A stretch of 64,000 bases of DNA. It comes from Odiellus spinosus. Its lineage: Eukaryota > Arthropoda > Arachnida > Opiliones > Phalangiidae. Below are positions 23,878-34,785 of this stretch, piece after piece. The first letter of the stretch is position 1. Every line of letters begins with the position of its first letter. The position numbers and the translations under genes are program-made. The notes under the pieces are model-generated. The model worked only from the letters and a program-made list of their open reading frames with translations. It searched no databases and was not told where the DNA came from. Location: positions 8,411,676 through 8,475,675 of the forward strand of contig OY987240.1 of the NCBI GenBank assembly GCA_963920705.1, read 5' to 3'.

Positions 23878-26137
23878 ATGAAGGCAATTGTGTCTTCATT
23901 AATTGTGGTGGTGGCCCTTGCGGTACAGAATTGCGACGCCTTTTGTCGTAAGTCAAATTTAAATTGTCAATTAAATTAAAACCGGGAAAGGATTAAGTGT
24001 GTGATCTTCAACGTCGTCCACTTATATTTGATACTGTCTTCCCCATTGGTCATATCTTGACGCCCCAAGACAAGATAGAACAATACCGACTAATCAAAGT
24101 GATTCGTAGATGAAGAGTCTACGAGTCCTCTATATTAGTGCCCGTGTAAGATTTAATTTCGATCCGATAATAGGTTTCTTTAAAAAAATGAGTCGAAAAT
24201 TCTAAATGATTTCGTTTATCAGAGATTTTTGACTCATAGTCCTGGTCGATTTGCCGGAAATGGGCCCTTGTCTCATAGCCGCGCCGCCATCTTTTTTTAG
24301 TAACAGGTTGCCAGACTATTTCTAATTTTATTTCCCACAAACCAAATTCAGGTTGTTAGTCCAACGCTTCCTATATGATAAAGTATAGGAGGCGTTGTTT
24401 AGTCTGTAGCTATTTTCACACTACAAAAAGATGGCGGACGATCACGTGACAAAAAGTTTTCCCCGCCAAAATTTTCGCGAGGTTCTCTAGACTTCCGGTT
24501 TTGGAAATCGACCAGGACTATTTAGATATCTAGAACACATCCACATTGCGTTATATCTTTCAGTAAGCACCTCGCGTTAACCACGTTCGAGGGAACTTGG
24601 CATGGGCTAGTAAAATCTTCTATACGAGGTTTAACATTTGAGTTTCAATCTCCCTCAAGTTTTCCCCCTCTGGAATAGAGGTATAACTATACTTTAACCT
24701 TATTATTGACCTTCGTCGATGTCAATAGGTGAAATTATAAGAGATCCCGAGGCGGCGACAGTCGTAGGAGAATGCCAAGAAAAGAATATGCCAGCCGAAG
24801 TGAGTTCATTTACGCGTGTATTTTTCGCTATTATATTATACGGAGTAATTAATTTTTAATTTTCAGTTCATGGATACGCTGATACAATGCGTCAACGGAC
24901 GTTTAGATCGCCAAGTGTCGTGGGGAGAGTTTTTCACCGCATTGTGTACTGACGAGACGCCAACGGAAGTAGGCATAAATATAGAAATATTAGATTTTTA
25001 ACTACCTGAAATTATAGTTTCGCTTAAATATTTTCTTTCAGATCAGAGCCTGCCTCGACGAACAAGCAAGTTACGTCCAGCAAAATGCAAGATTACTTAT
25101 TCAAAATCGTTCATTAGGCCTATGTTCCAGACAGACGACCATTAAGCTTAAGCCATCTACAGATTAACCCGTTTTAAAGCGTCCTGATTATCAAGCGCTA
25201 AAACGAGCTAATGCGTAGAGCCGGGGTTTATATAGTTTCCACAAGTGCTCCAAAAATCCTGTTAATTACGTTCGAATAATTTTGGGCCCGCCGAAGCTGC
25301 AAATATTTGCGCGGGAAACAAAAAACGTGACATTTCGCGCACTCGTGGAAACTAAGCATAAACAGACCAAGTTTAAAACTGACCCCGTGTTATAGGACTA
25401 TTTATTGTATTTCGTCTCTTAATTAATTTCCCTATTTAAAAATTATATTTCAGAGAGCAAAGTTAATTGAAGGATCAGATAAAGCGGACGTAAGTTGTTT
25501 TTGTCTCGATTCATTTTAAGAATTATAATTTGACTCGATGGCATTGCCGTTTCTTTTATGTTAGGAATGCATAGAAAGTCGACTAGGCAATGAGGAAGAA
25601 AGCGCGGATGCGGATCGAAGAAAACGCCGCTCTGCTTTCGCTGACGCATTGTCCCTCAAGAAACGAAGCGCTTACAGAAAACGACGCTCTCCATTCGCTG
25701 ACGCATTGTCCATCAAGAAACGAAGCGCTTACAGAAAACGCCGCGCTCCATTCGCTGACGCCTTGTCCATCAAGAAACGAAGCGCTTACAGAAAACGCCG
25801 CGCTCCATTCGCCGATGCCTTGTCCCTCAAGAAACGAAGCGTTTACAGAAAACGCCGCGCTCCATTCGCCGACGCCTTGTCCCTCAAGAAACGAAGCGCT
25901 TACAGAAAACGCCGCTCTCCATTCGCTGACGCCTTGTCCCTCAAAAAACGAAGTGTTTACAGAAAACGCCGCTCTCCATTCGCCGACGCCTTGTCCCTCA
26001 AGAAACGAAGCGCTTACAGAAAACGCCGCGCTCCATTCGCTGACGCCTTTTCCTTCGAGAAACGAAGCGTCAACAGAAAACGCCGATCTCCTTTCGCTCA
26101 AATCGTTTTTAGGAAACGCCGCTCGCCTTCCGCTTAG
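23878..26137 (+). CDS. Secreted multi-copy peptide precursor, gene 1
   Basis: Six exons: 23878-23947, 24729-24799, 24867-24968, 25042-25086, 25454-25489, 25565-26137 (298 aa). Residues 1-21 form a signal peptide (MKAIVSSLIVVVALAV then NCDA). Residues 22-110 hold six cysteines (23, 39, 55, 74, 85, 110) with spacings 15, 15, 18, 10 and 24. From about residue 128 come repeats of (S/A)PFADALSL-KKR-S(A/V)Y-RKRR: eight near-full units, one degraded unit and a stub. KKR and RKRR are typical furin/prohormone-convertase sites, so short peptides are probably released after secretion. No amidation glycine precedes the sites. Intron 4 uses a GC donor (25087). The start fits the signal peptide and conserved upstream context. 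AATAAA follows at 26264. The family is not recognised; a neuropeptide, antimicrobial, venom or salivary role all remain possible. Confidence 0.8.
24362..24397. mobile_element. 36-bp remnant of a family E element in intron 1 of gene 1
   Basis: Only the two TIR tips remain: CAACGCTTCCTATA and TATAGGAGGCGTTG joined by 8 bp, flanked by gttagtc (24355-24361) and tttagtc (24398-24404), a 7-bp TSD with one mismatch. It matches the tips of the full element at 58404-58706. It reads as an excision or internal-deletion remnant. Confidence 0.8.
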
Positions 26138-26263
26138 GCGAATTTCTTCCAAATAAGAATCGGTTAAGCACGCTTCGTAAGCGCGTACCACTTAACATTA
26201 ATTCTTTAATTTGTAAACAGCCAAGTTATAAAATTAATTTTGTATTTTTAAACGTTCAAATAT

Positions 26264-26269
26264 AATAAA
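26264..26269 (+). terminator. Poly(A) signal of gene 1
   Basis: AATAAA within CAAATATAATAAAATGCAAT, 127 bp past the stop codon. The same sequence follows genes 2 and 3. Confidence 0.65.
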
Positions 26270-26357
26270 ATGCAATTGATAAATAATGCTATTTATTTTG
26301 GATATATTAGCCTAAAATATTTCATTTAATATATATATATATATATAATATTTTTCT

Positions 26358-26621
26358 ATGGCGCCCGTCTTTGGCAAGCATTTCACAAAGTTGCGTCTTT
26401 TTTGCGCAGCCGATACCCGGAAAATAGGCTTAGCTGGATTCATGGAGATCCCGAATTGGTTCGCATTGATGGGTCAGAGATCAATAAGCAAAGGCCCGTC
26501 GTTAAGGCGAGATCTCCGTGAGACTTCCAATAACATTCGATTGGCCTTTTTTCCAAGTAAGTTTTTAAATGTATTTCTAGTTTAATATTTTTAATGTTTT
26601 ACAGGGCTATTTAAGCGATAA
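26358..26621 (+). CDS. Candidate two-exon small ORF
   Basis: Tentative. An ATG at 26358 opens 66 codons to a GTAAGT donor at 26557. A short intron ends TTTTACAG (26604), and the joined frame adds RLFKR before TAA (26619-26621), with an AATAAA a few bases further on. The putative product is about 71 aa, basic, with one cysteine and no signal peptide; it ends FFPRLFKR. It could also be the 3' end of a longer gene or chance. No paralogous copy follows genes 2-4, and no family is recognised. Confidence 0.25.
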
Positions 26622-26954
26622 GAAATCAATAATAAATATATTTTTGTTAGATTGCATTCTCATAGGAATCGTCTTATCCGCGAGTGTAGTGGGCCAATTT
26701 AATGATCAACGATGGCAGTTTGAGTAACTTTTAAAACCGTATTTAGTGACGTCAACATCGTTACTAAAGACTACGTTCACATTAGAATCTTTGAAGTTTC
26801 GAGATTTCAAATCAACTTTTAAAGCTAATTATTCCGTTTTTCTACAAAAAAATCTCTATATATTTAACCTTATTAAGGTTTTCAACCGGTATTAATAATA
26901 AAATAACTAAGGGAAGGGATGGGGAGGTGAGGGTGGAGTTGCGGACGGACGTAC
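26622..26954. other. 3' flank of gene 1 unit
   Basis: Includes CTTATTAAGGTTTTCAACC (about 26871-26889), which is also found near 30650 after gene 2, so the duplicated unit extends this far. Confidence 0.5.
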
Positions 26955-26961
26955 GTACAGT

Positions 26962-27380
26962 CAGAGGTATATAATAACCCCCTTCGGGGGGAAGTATGAA
27001 AGGTAGGCAAAATCGACGAACAACGAGTGCCCGGCGTAAATCCCGGCGGATCGACACACCGCTTTACTCCCAAAAAATAGTTACACCATTTTGAACCTCA
27101 CTAAATTTTCCCTACGCGCGCTTCCGGAACTCGCGAGCCGAAGTCAACCTTCGACTCCATTTTAACAGACAGCCTGACTCCCGAGACAGGAAGTTCTAAA
27201 CACAAATCGAGCCGTCTTGTTTATACAAAGACCATTTACTAGAGTAGCGACATTGAGAAGTCCAGCGCGAGCTAGTGGACTAGATAGTCAGCAGCGGGCT
27301 CTTGTTGTTCGTGATTTTTAGCATTGGTAGTATAGGGGCTTTCATACTTCCCCCCGAAGGGGATTTATTATATACCTCTG
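26962..27380 (-). mobile_element. Family B MITE, copy 3
   Basis: A 419-bp minus-orientation copy between genes 1 and 2, with TSD gtacagt (26955-26961 and 27381-27387). It lies just before the conserved 5' flank of gene 2 and is absent from the matching position of the other units. Confidence 0.93.
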
Positions 27381-27404
27381 GTACAGTACATTGCATTGTA
27401 TTAT

Positions 27405-27630
27405 ATTTTGATAAGAGTATCTAAATTAACCGTAATCTCGGTATATTTTATGTTAATTAACTAACTGGAGTCTAATTAGTTTCAATATATCACCTACAAA
27501 ACACGTCCGCCCCTTCAATAATAATCTAATCATACAAACTTCCCGTGCAAGGATGTGTATTTAAATTAAAACCGCCAAGGAAATTGGAAATTATTTATTC
27601 ATTGGTTAGGTCCAACTCGAAGAAGACATC
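27405..27630 (+). promoter_or_regulatory. Conserved 5' flank of gene 2
   Basis: Shares CCGTAATCTCGG, TTAATTAACTAACTGGAGTC, TTTCAATATATCACC and the AACTCGAAGAAGACATCATG block with the other units. Promoter role is inferred. Confidence 0.45.
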
Positions 27631-30314
27631 ATGAAGGCAATTTTGGTTTCATTGATTGTGGTGGTGTCCGTTGCCTTACGGAATTGCGAACCCTTTTGTA
27701 GTAAGCCAAATTTCAATTATCATTTACATTAAGTACTAAGGACTAAGATCAAAATAAGAAAAAGTAAAGTCTCGATCAGAATTCGAGCTTTTTAAGGTCT
27801 CCATCCAATATGTCTGAAGCCTTTTTTAAAGTTTCCCGTTGCGTATCTCGACGACCAAAATCCCACATAGAACCTGAGCTCTTAATGATATGCCCTCTTT
27901 GGGAAAAATGACTTCCCAAGACGGGGGTAATCAGTGGAAAGACCGAGAATTCCTCGTTAAGGTTCTCCCTTACCGAAAAATGTTAGTCAGAACTGAAAAG
28001 GTCCTCAAGAACCCTACAAAGGTCTTGGCGAAGTCTTAAAGACATAATGAAAGACTTCCCCAAGATCTCTTAAGACAACATAAGACACCCGAAAGACTTC
28101 CAAGATCTCTTAAGATTAACTTTTTTTGGTTAGGACTATCACTCTGACCGTTAATTATTTGCGAAGCTGGCGCCATCTACCAAAATGGGTAATCCCCCAC
28201 AAATACGTGTCTGCGATAAACATATCTAAAGAGCAGCGTTTTAAGACTTTTGGATATAACACTGAATCCCAAAGTTTCGCGCTAGGCGATCCAGCATCGT
28301 TCTTTGCACTGTAAAACCGGGCTTCGATAAATTTCCTCCGTGACCAGCTTGTCACACGAACGAAAGCTTTCTCGCGTAGTTACTGTTATTTAAACAGTAA
28401 ATTATTCCTTTAATAAAATTAGAGTCTACGAGTTTTCGATCTTAGTGCACGTGTAAGATTTCCATCCGTAAATAGTTTTTTTTTTGACATGGCTATAGAA
28501 GAGCAGTCGATGTAAGTTCCCGCTTGGCAATTCCATTAACTCATTTTGGTTGTCCTGACATCCGGAAATAGGAGGGAAAATAGCAAAGCGTGAACTTCTT
28601 TTTGCTAACCAAGGGGAAGCTCAGTGAAACAGGCAGACGAAATCCTAGGTCTTTAATTTACCCATTAATTCGCGCGTCATATCTTTCTGTGGCGTTGTTC
28701 GGAGTCTGGGAATTTGCGCGGAATAATAACATCACATACACTAGATGTACCACTGATTATCAATCTAGCTGGACATTTTTCCATTACGATAATCGTTGAG
28801 TTATTAACGAGCTTCAATAAATTGTGTATAGATGATATTAGAGCTGATCCCGAGGCGGCGCTGGTCGTGGGAGAATGTGAAGTAAAGCATATGCCAGCCG
28901 AAGTTAGTTCGAGTAGCTTTTTTGGCTACATACCGGAGTGGTGTTGTATTCGTACTGATTGGAGTAAATTGCATCTAATTTTCAGTTTATGGATACGCTG
29001 ATGCAATGCGTCAGCGGACGTTTAGGCCGCCAATTGTCGTGGGGCGAGTTTTTCACCGAACTGTGTACCGGTGATTTGAGACGAGTTGTAAATATCGAAA
29101 TATTAGATTTTAACCGCGTGGGCCCTGAAATTATAGTTTTGACACAATTTCAATTGTTTTTCAGGTCAATAACTGTGTCAAGGAACAAAGTATTGAACAG
29201 GCAAGATTATTCAATTTAAAATTACCAAGTTGAGACCTTTATCGCGTTATGATCGATGAAATCGATACTGATTAACACGAGTTCACGCGTAAAGTATCCG
29301 GCTTTGTTTCCACAGTTCGCGATAAACGTAAGGAGTTTGGGGAATCCTGGGAGTGGTTCAAATTGAATGGATGTATACCTATGACGTTCTAGGAATCACG
29401 TGACTAAATGACGCAATAGTCAACCGCGAGATCAAGTTTAGGCGTGGCTAAATCTTTATACTACAAAGGCTATTCCTTCACATTATGGCCTATTTTCATT
29501 ACGCCTTTTCGTTATATCTAGTGGAAACTAAGCTTAAGCAGACCTTTTAAAACAGAAACCGTGTTATAAGACCATTACGAATTTTTCACGAACTCCACAT
29601 GGTAATTGAGGCATAAAATTTAGAATATGGCATTTTATTAGTATGATAAAACTAAAAATATAATCCAGATGCATTCGAAAAAATGGTGACAGCTGCTCAG
29701 AAATAAGAGTATTTCGTCTCTAAAATTATTTGTCCATATTTAAATTTGATTTTTAGCAAGCCGAAATGACGGAAAGAAAATTTATGGACGCAATTATTAA
29801 AGCAGACGTAAGTTCGTGTTAAGGCGACTTATTTTAAGGATCATAATTTGATTCGATGACACTGCCATCATTTGGATGTTAGGAATGCATAGCTACTCGA
29901 CTACACAATGGGGAAGTAAGCGCGGATGCCGACCTAAGAAAACGGCGCTCTCCATTCGCTGACGCCTTGTCTGTCAACAAACGAAGCGTTTACAGAAAAC
30001 GGCGCTCTCCATTCGCTGACGCATTGTCCCTCAAGAAACGAAGCGTTTACAGAAAACGGCGCTCTCCATTCGCTGACGCCTTGTCCCTCAAGAAACGAAG
30101 CGTTTACAGAAAACGGCGCTCTCCATTCGCCGACGCCTTGTCCCTCAACAAACGAAGCGTTTACAGAAAACGGCGCTCTCCATTCGCTGACGCCTTGTCC
30201 CTCAAGATACGAAGCTTTTACAGAAAACGGCGCTCTCCATTCGCTGACGCCTTGTCACTCAAGAAACGAAGTGCGGACGCTAAAGCGAATATTTTCGAGA
30301 CGCGAATCGGCTAG
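27631..30314 (+). CDS. Secreted multi-copy peptide precursor, gene 2
   Basis: Six exons: 27631-27700, 28832-28902, 28986-29087, 29165-29200, 29757-29807, 29883-30314 (253 aa). The signal peptide (MKAILVSLIVVVSVALRN) and all six cysteines are kept. The residue pair before the last exon-1 PFC is EP rather than DA, so the cleavage site may shift. Exon 5 is 15 bp longer than in genes 1, 3 and 4 (17 codons). The repeat exon has six SPFADALS(L/V) units. Two KKR sites are altered to NKR and one to KIR, so those junctions may process less well. Intron 4 has a GC donor after CAG (29201). The C-terminus ends NIFETRIG. Intron 1 (1131 bp) contains a fragment of repeat family G. Confidence 0.8.
28130..28215 (+). 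repeat. Repeat family G fragment in intron 1 of gene 2
   Basis: Matches GAAGCTGGCGCCATCTACC and flanking sequence of the fuller copies at 31.6 and 42.1 kb. Confidence 0.5.
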
Positions 30315-30419
30315 GCACGCTTGGTAAGCGCGTACCACTTAACGTTAATTCTTGAATTTGTAAACAAAACAGCCAAGTTATAAAAATAAATGTTTTGTAT
30401 ATTTTAAACGGTCAAATAT

Positions 30420-30425
30420 AATAAA
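30420..30425 (+). terminator. Poly(A) signal of gene 2
   Basis: AATAAA in the same context as gene 1 (ATATAATAAAATGCAATTG), about 105 bp after the stop. Confidence 0.6.
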
Positions 30426-30674
30426 ATGCAATTGATAAATAAAGCCATTTATTTTGATTGTTCGGTGGGGTTAAATGCGAGCTTAAAAAGGAAGACTTTT
30501 TGCCCTGAAAAGTAACTTTTTCTTCATAATTAAAGGTAACTTTTTTGGCCAAAAAAGTCTATATTGAAAACGAGGCTTTAAACTTTTTACAATTTTGTCC
30601 TTTCTAATAACGTTTAAAAAAGGTTACGATTAACTATTATTTTTAACCGTATTAAGGTTTTCAATCCGTATCAA

Positions 30675-30990
30675 CAAGAATCCATTCAGGTTCCATAAGA
30701 ATATGGGAGCGTAGCTCTAGCCTCTGGTACCATCCTCCCAAACTTTGTAACAAAAGTTCGTCCCCAATTTTCGCAACATTTGTACGCTTAGATCTTTTTT
30801 CGGTCGGCTCCATTTTTATTACCCAAAATATTATGTCAAGGTCGTTAGTGGCGCGGGTTAATAATAGATGGCAGGAGCGATTTACTTGAAAAATCGATTC
30901 GAAGCGGACGAACTTTCGCTACAAAGTTTGGGAGGATGGTTATTGAATCGCGGCCCTCCCATATTCTTATGGAACCTGAATGGATTCTTG
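30675..30990. mobile_element. Family D MITE
   Basis: A 316-bp element between genes 2 and 3. TIRs of about 35 bp begin CAAGAATCCATTCAGGTTCC and the 7-bp TSD is gtatcaa (30668-30674 and 30991-30997), both perfect. A second inner inverted pair (ACCATCCTCCCAAACTTTG and its complement) makes it strongly self-complementary. Non-coding, single copy here. Confidence 0.88.
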
Positions 30991-30999
30991 GTATCAATT

Positions 31000-31263
31000 A
31001 ATTATAAAATAATAAGACCTAATCGAAATTATCCGTAATCTGGGTCGAACAGTTTGTTTTTCATTTGTTCGGCTAATTAACTTATACGAGTCTCAATTAG
31101 TTTCAATATATCACCTATAACACACTTCCGCCCCTTCAATAATAATCTAATCGTTTCAACATCCCGTACAAGAGTGTATTTTTAATATTAAAACAGAATT
31201 CATTTATTTTTAATCCTTGTTAAGGTTTCGATCGAGTCAAACGCCTAACTCGAAGAAGACATC
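31000..31263 (+). promoter_or_regulatory. Conserved 5' flank of gene 3
   Basis: Carries the shared blocks CTAATCGAAATTATC, GTTCGGCTAATTAACT, TTTCAATATATCACC and AACTCGAAGAAGACATCATG. Promoter role is inferred. Confidence 0.45.
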
Positions 31264-34200
31264 ATGAAGACAATTTTGGTTTCATTGATTGTGGTGGTGG
31301 CTATTGTGGTACGCAATTGCGACGCCTTTTGTAGTAAGTCAAAGTTAAATTATCAATTAAATTGTAAACGGGGAAAGATTAAGATCAAAATTAGGAATTG
31401 CGAACTTATTATGGTCCCCATCCGATATGTCTGAAGCCCATAATACTCAATGTCGTCCGATTATATTCCCCATTGGTCATATCTCGACGGCCCAAAGACC
31501 ACATAGGACCAGAGATCTTACAACGATGAGTTATAGAGATACGTCCCTTACGGGGATAATTGGTGGAAAGACCCAAAATTCCGGGTTAAGGTTCTATCGC
31601 TCTGACTGTTAAATATTCGAAGCTGTCAGCGCCATCTACCGAAATGAGTAATCGGCCACAAATACGGGTTTTTAAAGGTTTAAGAGAGATTTCAAATTTG
31701 TGTTTATTTTATCATTTTTTTCAAATATGCGCAATTATTTAGATCATTTTGCGTATTTTTGTAAACCAAATACGCACGAGTCACACGCGTGACCTCCAGT
31801 CTCGAGGTAGGTGTGGTGGAAAGAGGGGAGGTAGTGTCAAAGCCACGTATTATCTTCGACGACTCATAGATGGCGCTTCAATCTACCCGAGGTTTGTTGA
31901 CAACAGAGGGTTTGGGAAGATGCGTCTCTACAGCGCAGCGATGTAAGATCTCTGCTAGTAATGCTCCAAAACGTGTTATGTCAACTCCCAGTAGAGTTTT
32001 TCAAGGCTTAAGAGATTTCAAATTCGCGTTTTTTTTTAATACGCGCGGAACGCATTACGATATAATTGTTGACATATTAACGAGCTTCAATGAATTGTCT
32101 ATAGGTGAAATCAGAGCTGATCCCGAGGCTGCACTGGTCGTTGGAGAATGCCAATCAAAGCATATGCCAGCCGAAGTTAGTTGGAGTAGTTTTTTAGGCT
32201 ACACATCGAAATGTTATTATATCGTACGGATTGGAGTAATTTTAAATCTAATTTTCAGTTCATGGATACGCTGATACAATGCGTCAGCGAACGATTAGGC
32301 CGCCAAGTGTCGTGGGGTGAGTTTTTCGCCGCATTGTGTACCGGGGTTTCGAGAGAAGAAGTAAATATCCAAATATTAGATTTTAACCGAGTGGGCCCTT
32401 AAATTATAGTTTCTTTCAGATCGATAGCTGTCTCGTGGAACTACATATTGAAAGCGAGGAACAGGCAAGATTAATTATTCAAATTAAAACTACTAAGTTT
32501 AAAGAAGCTTCTACAGCTCGAGCTGATTCAATGAAATCGATACTGATTATAACTCTCTAAAGCCGTGTTGATACTAAAGACTTTGAAACCGTTTTAGAAA
32601 GGTCAAAATCATAAAATTTTGAGGCTGTAAAGATCATTTCTCAAAATATATAATTATTTTCTTGAAAAACGGTTTGAAAAATCTCTAGTAAGAACCAGAA
32701 GCCGATGAAACCCTCCTTTGAAGTCTATTACTCCCGGGTCTTGTCTACCCCTCTCTGTATGGGTTATTCTGAAAAAGCGCGATTCGTACGCCTCCTAACG
32801 GTAGATGTTTTCAGAGCGAGAGCTCGTCGAGCGAATATCTCTAGCAGCCTTGGAGTTCGTCCAAAAAACGTCGTCGTTTGTGGAGAGAGAGAATTTCCAA
32901 TTTTCCGTAGACAGGGGGGTATGAAGTAGGACCCCTTATAACTCGTAAAATTGTGAATTTTACCCATACAGAGAGGAGCGCTATATGGAACATTAGAGTA
33001 GTATACTTCAAAGGAGGGTTTCATCGGCTTCTGTAAGAACGTATCTCAAGACGAGTTCGTGACTTCGTGTGTAAAGTACACGGTTTCGTTTCCACTACCA
33101 CGTGCCAATTGCCGCGATTTTCACCTTGACAATAATCATAAGGAGTAGAAGGTTCGGGGAATCCAAGGAGCGGTCAAAATGGGCATGTTAGTTCCGTTTC
33201 CGGCACTCGCTAAATGCCTGTATACGTATTACATCACGTGACTAAATGACGCTATCGCATCTTCGGGGATAATAGTCAACGGCACAATCAAGAACATTAG
33301 AGGTCGGGGGTTTGGACAAGATACAAAAGGCTACTCTGTTTATTGTCTATGTTTTCATTATGGGAAAACTATTGATGGTCACGCTTCACGGGACTTAGTA
33401 CAGTGGAAGGCTGGCGAAGCGCTTAAAGCGAAGTATGCCGATCAATGGTGAAAACTAAGCTTAAACGGACCATTTAAACCGATAATATCATTTAAAAAGA
33501 GATTGCCAAGGATTTTTTCAAAAAAGACCAAGTAGCTTATTCGGAAAGACCCTAAAAAAAGCAATTAAAAAAATAACCACAGTAGAGCCTAGAGTTGATT
33601 CTCGCGCGTTCTGGCACAAGTGATAAGATCGCTTTCGCGTGGTCTTTTTCATAAAAGTACTTAATTCTGATCAAGTTAACAACCTTTCGTACGAAAATTA
33701 TAGTTAATTACGTTCCAGACATAAACATTTTCATTTTGAAGTTATTTTCCTCTAACGTCAGCCCAAAGGTATATCTTTTGAATATGGCGTTTTGATAGTA
33801 TCATAAAATATAATCCAGAGTCATTAGAATTTACTTTAAGTATATTTCATCTCTAAAATTCTTTGTCCATATTTAAACTTGATTATAGGAAGCAGAGATA
33901 ACGGAAGCATCTAATAAAGCAGACGTAAGTTCGTATTGTGGCGACTTATTTTAAGATTCGTAATTTGATTCGATGACATTGCCATCATTTGGATGTTAGG
34001 AATGCATAGCTACTCGACTACACAATGGAGAAGAAAGTACGGATGCCGATCGAAGAAAACGGCGCTCTCCATTCGCTGACGCCTTGTCCCTCAAGAAACG
34101 AAGCGTTTACAGAAAACGGCGCTCTCCATTCGCTGACGCATTGTCCCTCAAGAAACGAAGCGTTTACAGAAAACGGCGCTCTCCATTCGCTCCCGCCTTG

Positions 34201-34395
34201 TCCCTCAAGAAACGAAGCGTTTACAGAAAACGCCGCTCTCCATTCGCTGACGCATGGTCCCTCAAGAAACGAAGCGTTTACAGAAAACGGCGCTCTCCAT
34301 TCGCTAACGCCTTGTCCCTCAAGAAACGAAGCGTTTACAGAAAACGCCGCTCTCCATTCGCTGACGCCTTGTCCTTCAAGAAACGAAGCGTTTAG
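31264..34395 (+). CDS. Secreted multi-copy peptide precursor, gene 3
   Basis: Six exons: 31264-31333, 32105-32175, 32259-32360, 32420-32464, 33889-33924, 34000-34395 (239 aa). The signal peptide MKTILVSLIVVVAIVV and six cysteines are retained. The last exon gives six repeats: SPFADALSL, SPFADALSL, SPFAPALSL, SPFADAWSL, SPFANALSL and SPFADALSF. The frame stops at TAG (34393-34395), where every other unit has TAC (Tyr of SVY). The frame beyond would end one repeat later at TAA, so the loss is small. Intron 4 has a GC donor (32465) and is the longest (1424 bp), because it holds a family A MITE. Intron 1 carries a family G repeat. Confidence 0.8.
31600..31965 (+). repeat. Dispersed repeat family G, copy 2, in intron 1 of gene 3
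   Basis: Same landmarks as 42.06-42.47 kb: CAGCGCCATCTACCG, CCAAATACGCACG, CGCGTGACCTCCAGTCTCGA and a TGGCGCT.CAATC segment. Short ORFs inside are not conserved. Confidence 0.65.
32696..33033 (+). mobile_element. Family A MITE, copy 8, in intron 4 of gene 3
   Basis: A 338-bp plus-orientation copy with perfect TSD taagaac (32689-32695 and 33034-33040). It is absent from intron 4 of the three paralogues, so it inserted after duplication. Confidence 0.93.
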
Positions 34396-34493
34396 AGAAA
34401 ACGGCGCTCTCCATTCGCTGGCGCATAAAGAAAAGAAACGTCTTTAGAGTAGTTTGGAAACTAAATTTATTTTTTTTTTAAACGGTGAAATAT

Positions 34494-34499
34494 AATAAA
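34494..34499 (+). terminator. Poly(A) signal of gene 3
   Basis: AATAAA within GAAATATAATAAAATGCAAT, about 100 bp past the stop. Confidence 0.6.
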
Positions 34500-34749
34500 A
34501 TGCAATTGATAAATAATACTATTTAATTTGGTTTATTGTAGTTAAATTCGTGGATGGAGGGATGGTTAAACTTTTTTTGCTTAAAAAGTTTTAAATGGTC
34601 TAGTGGGATGCGGCTTCGGAGAAGTAGCCTAGGCCCTAGGTTAAGAAATATCTATGAGAGAAATTTTTTCATTTTCATGGTAGAGTGTAGATGGCCGAAT
34701 AAACTTGAAACAAATTTACGTGGCGTTTAGAATTATCGTGATATCTGGA

Positions 34750-34785
<36 letters not shown>

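Noticed and set aside
23878-25570. Six-cysteine domain as a classic odorant-binding protein
   Set aside because: The C2-x3-C3 and C5-x8-C6 spacings are absent, and OBPs have no convertase-site repeat tail.
25583-26191. Minus-strand 202-codon ORF and plus-strand frame starting MRKKARMRIEEN over the gene 1 repeat exon
   Set aside because: Shadows of the 57-bp coding repeat. Only the frame continuous with the spliced cysteine domain is conserved in all four genes with basic cleavage sites.
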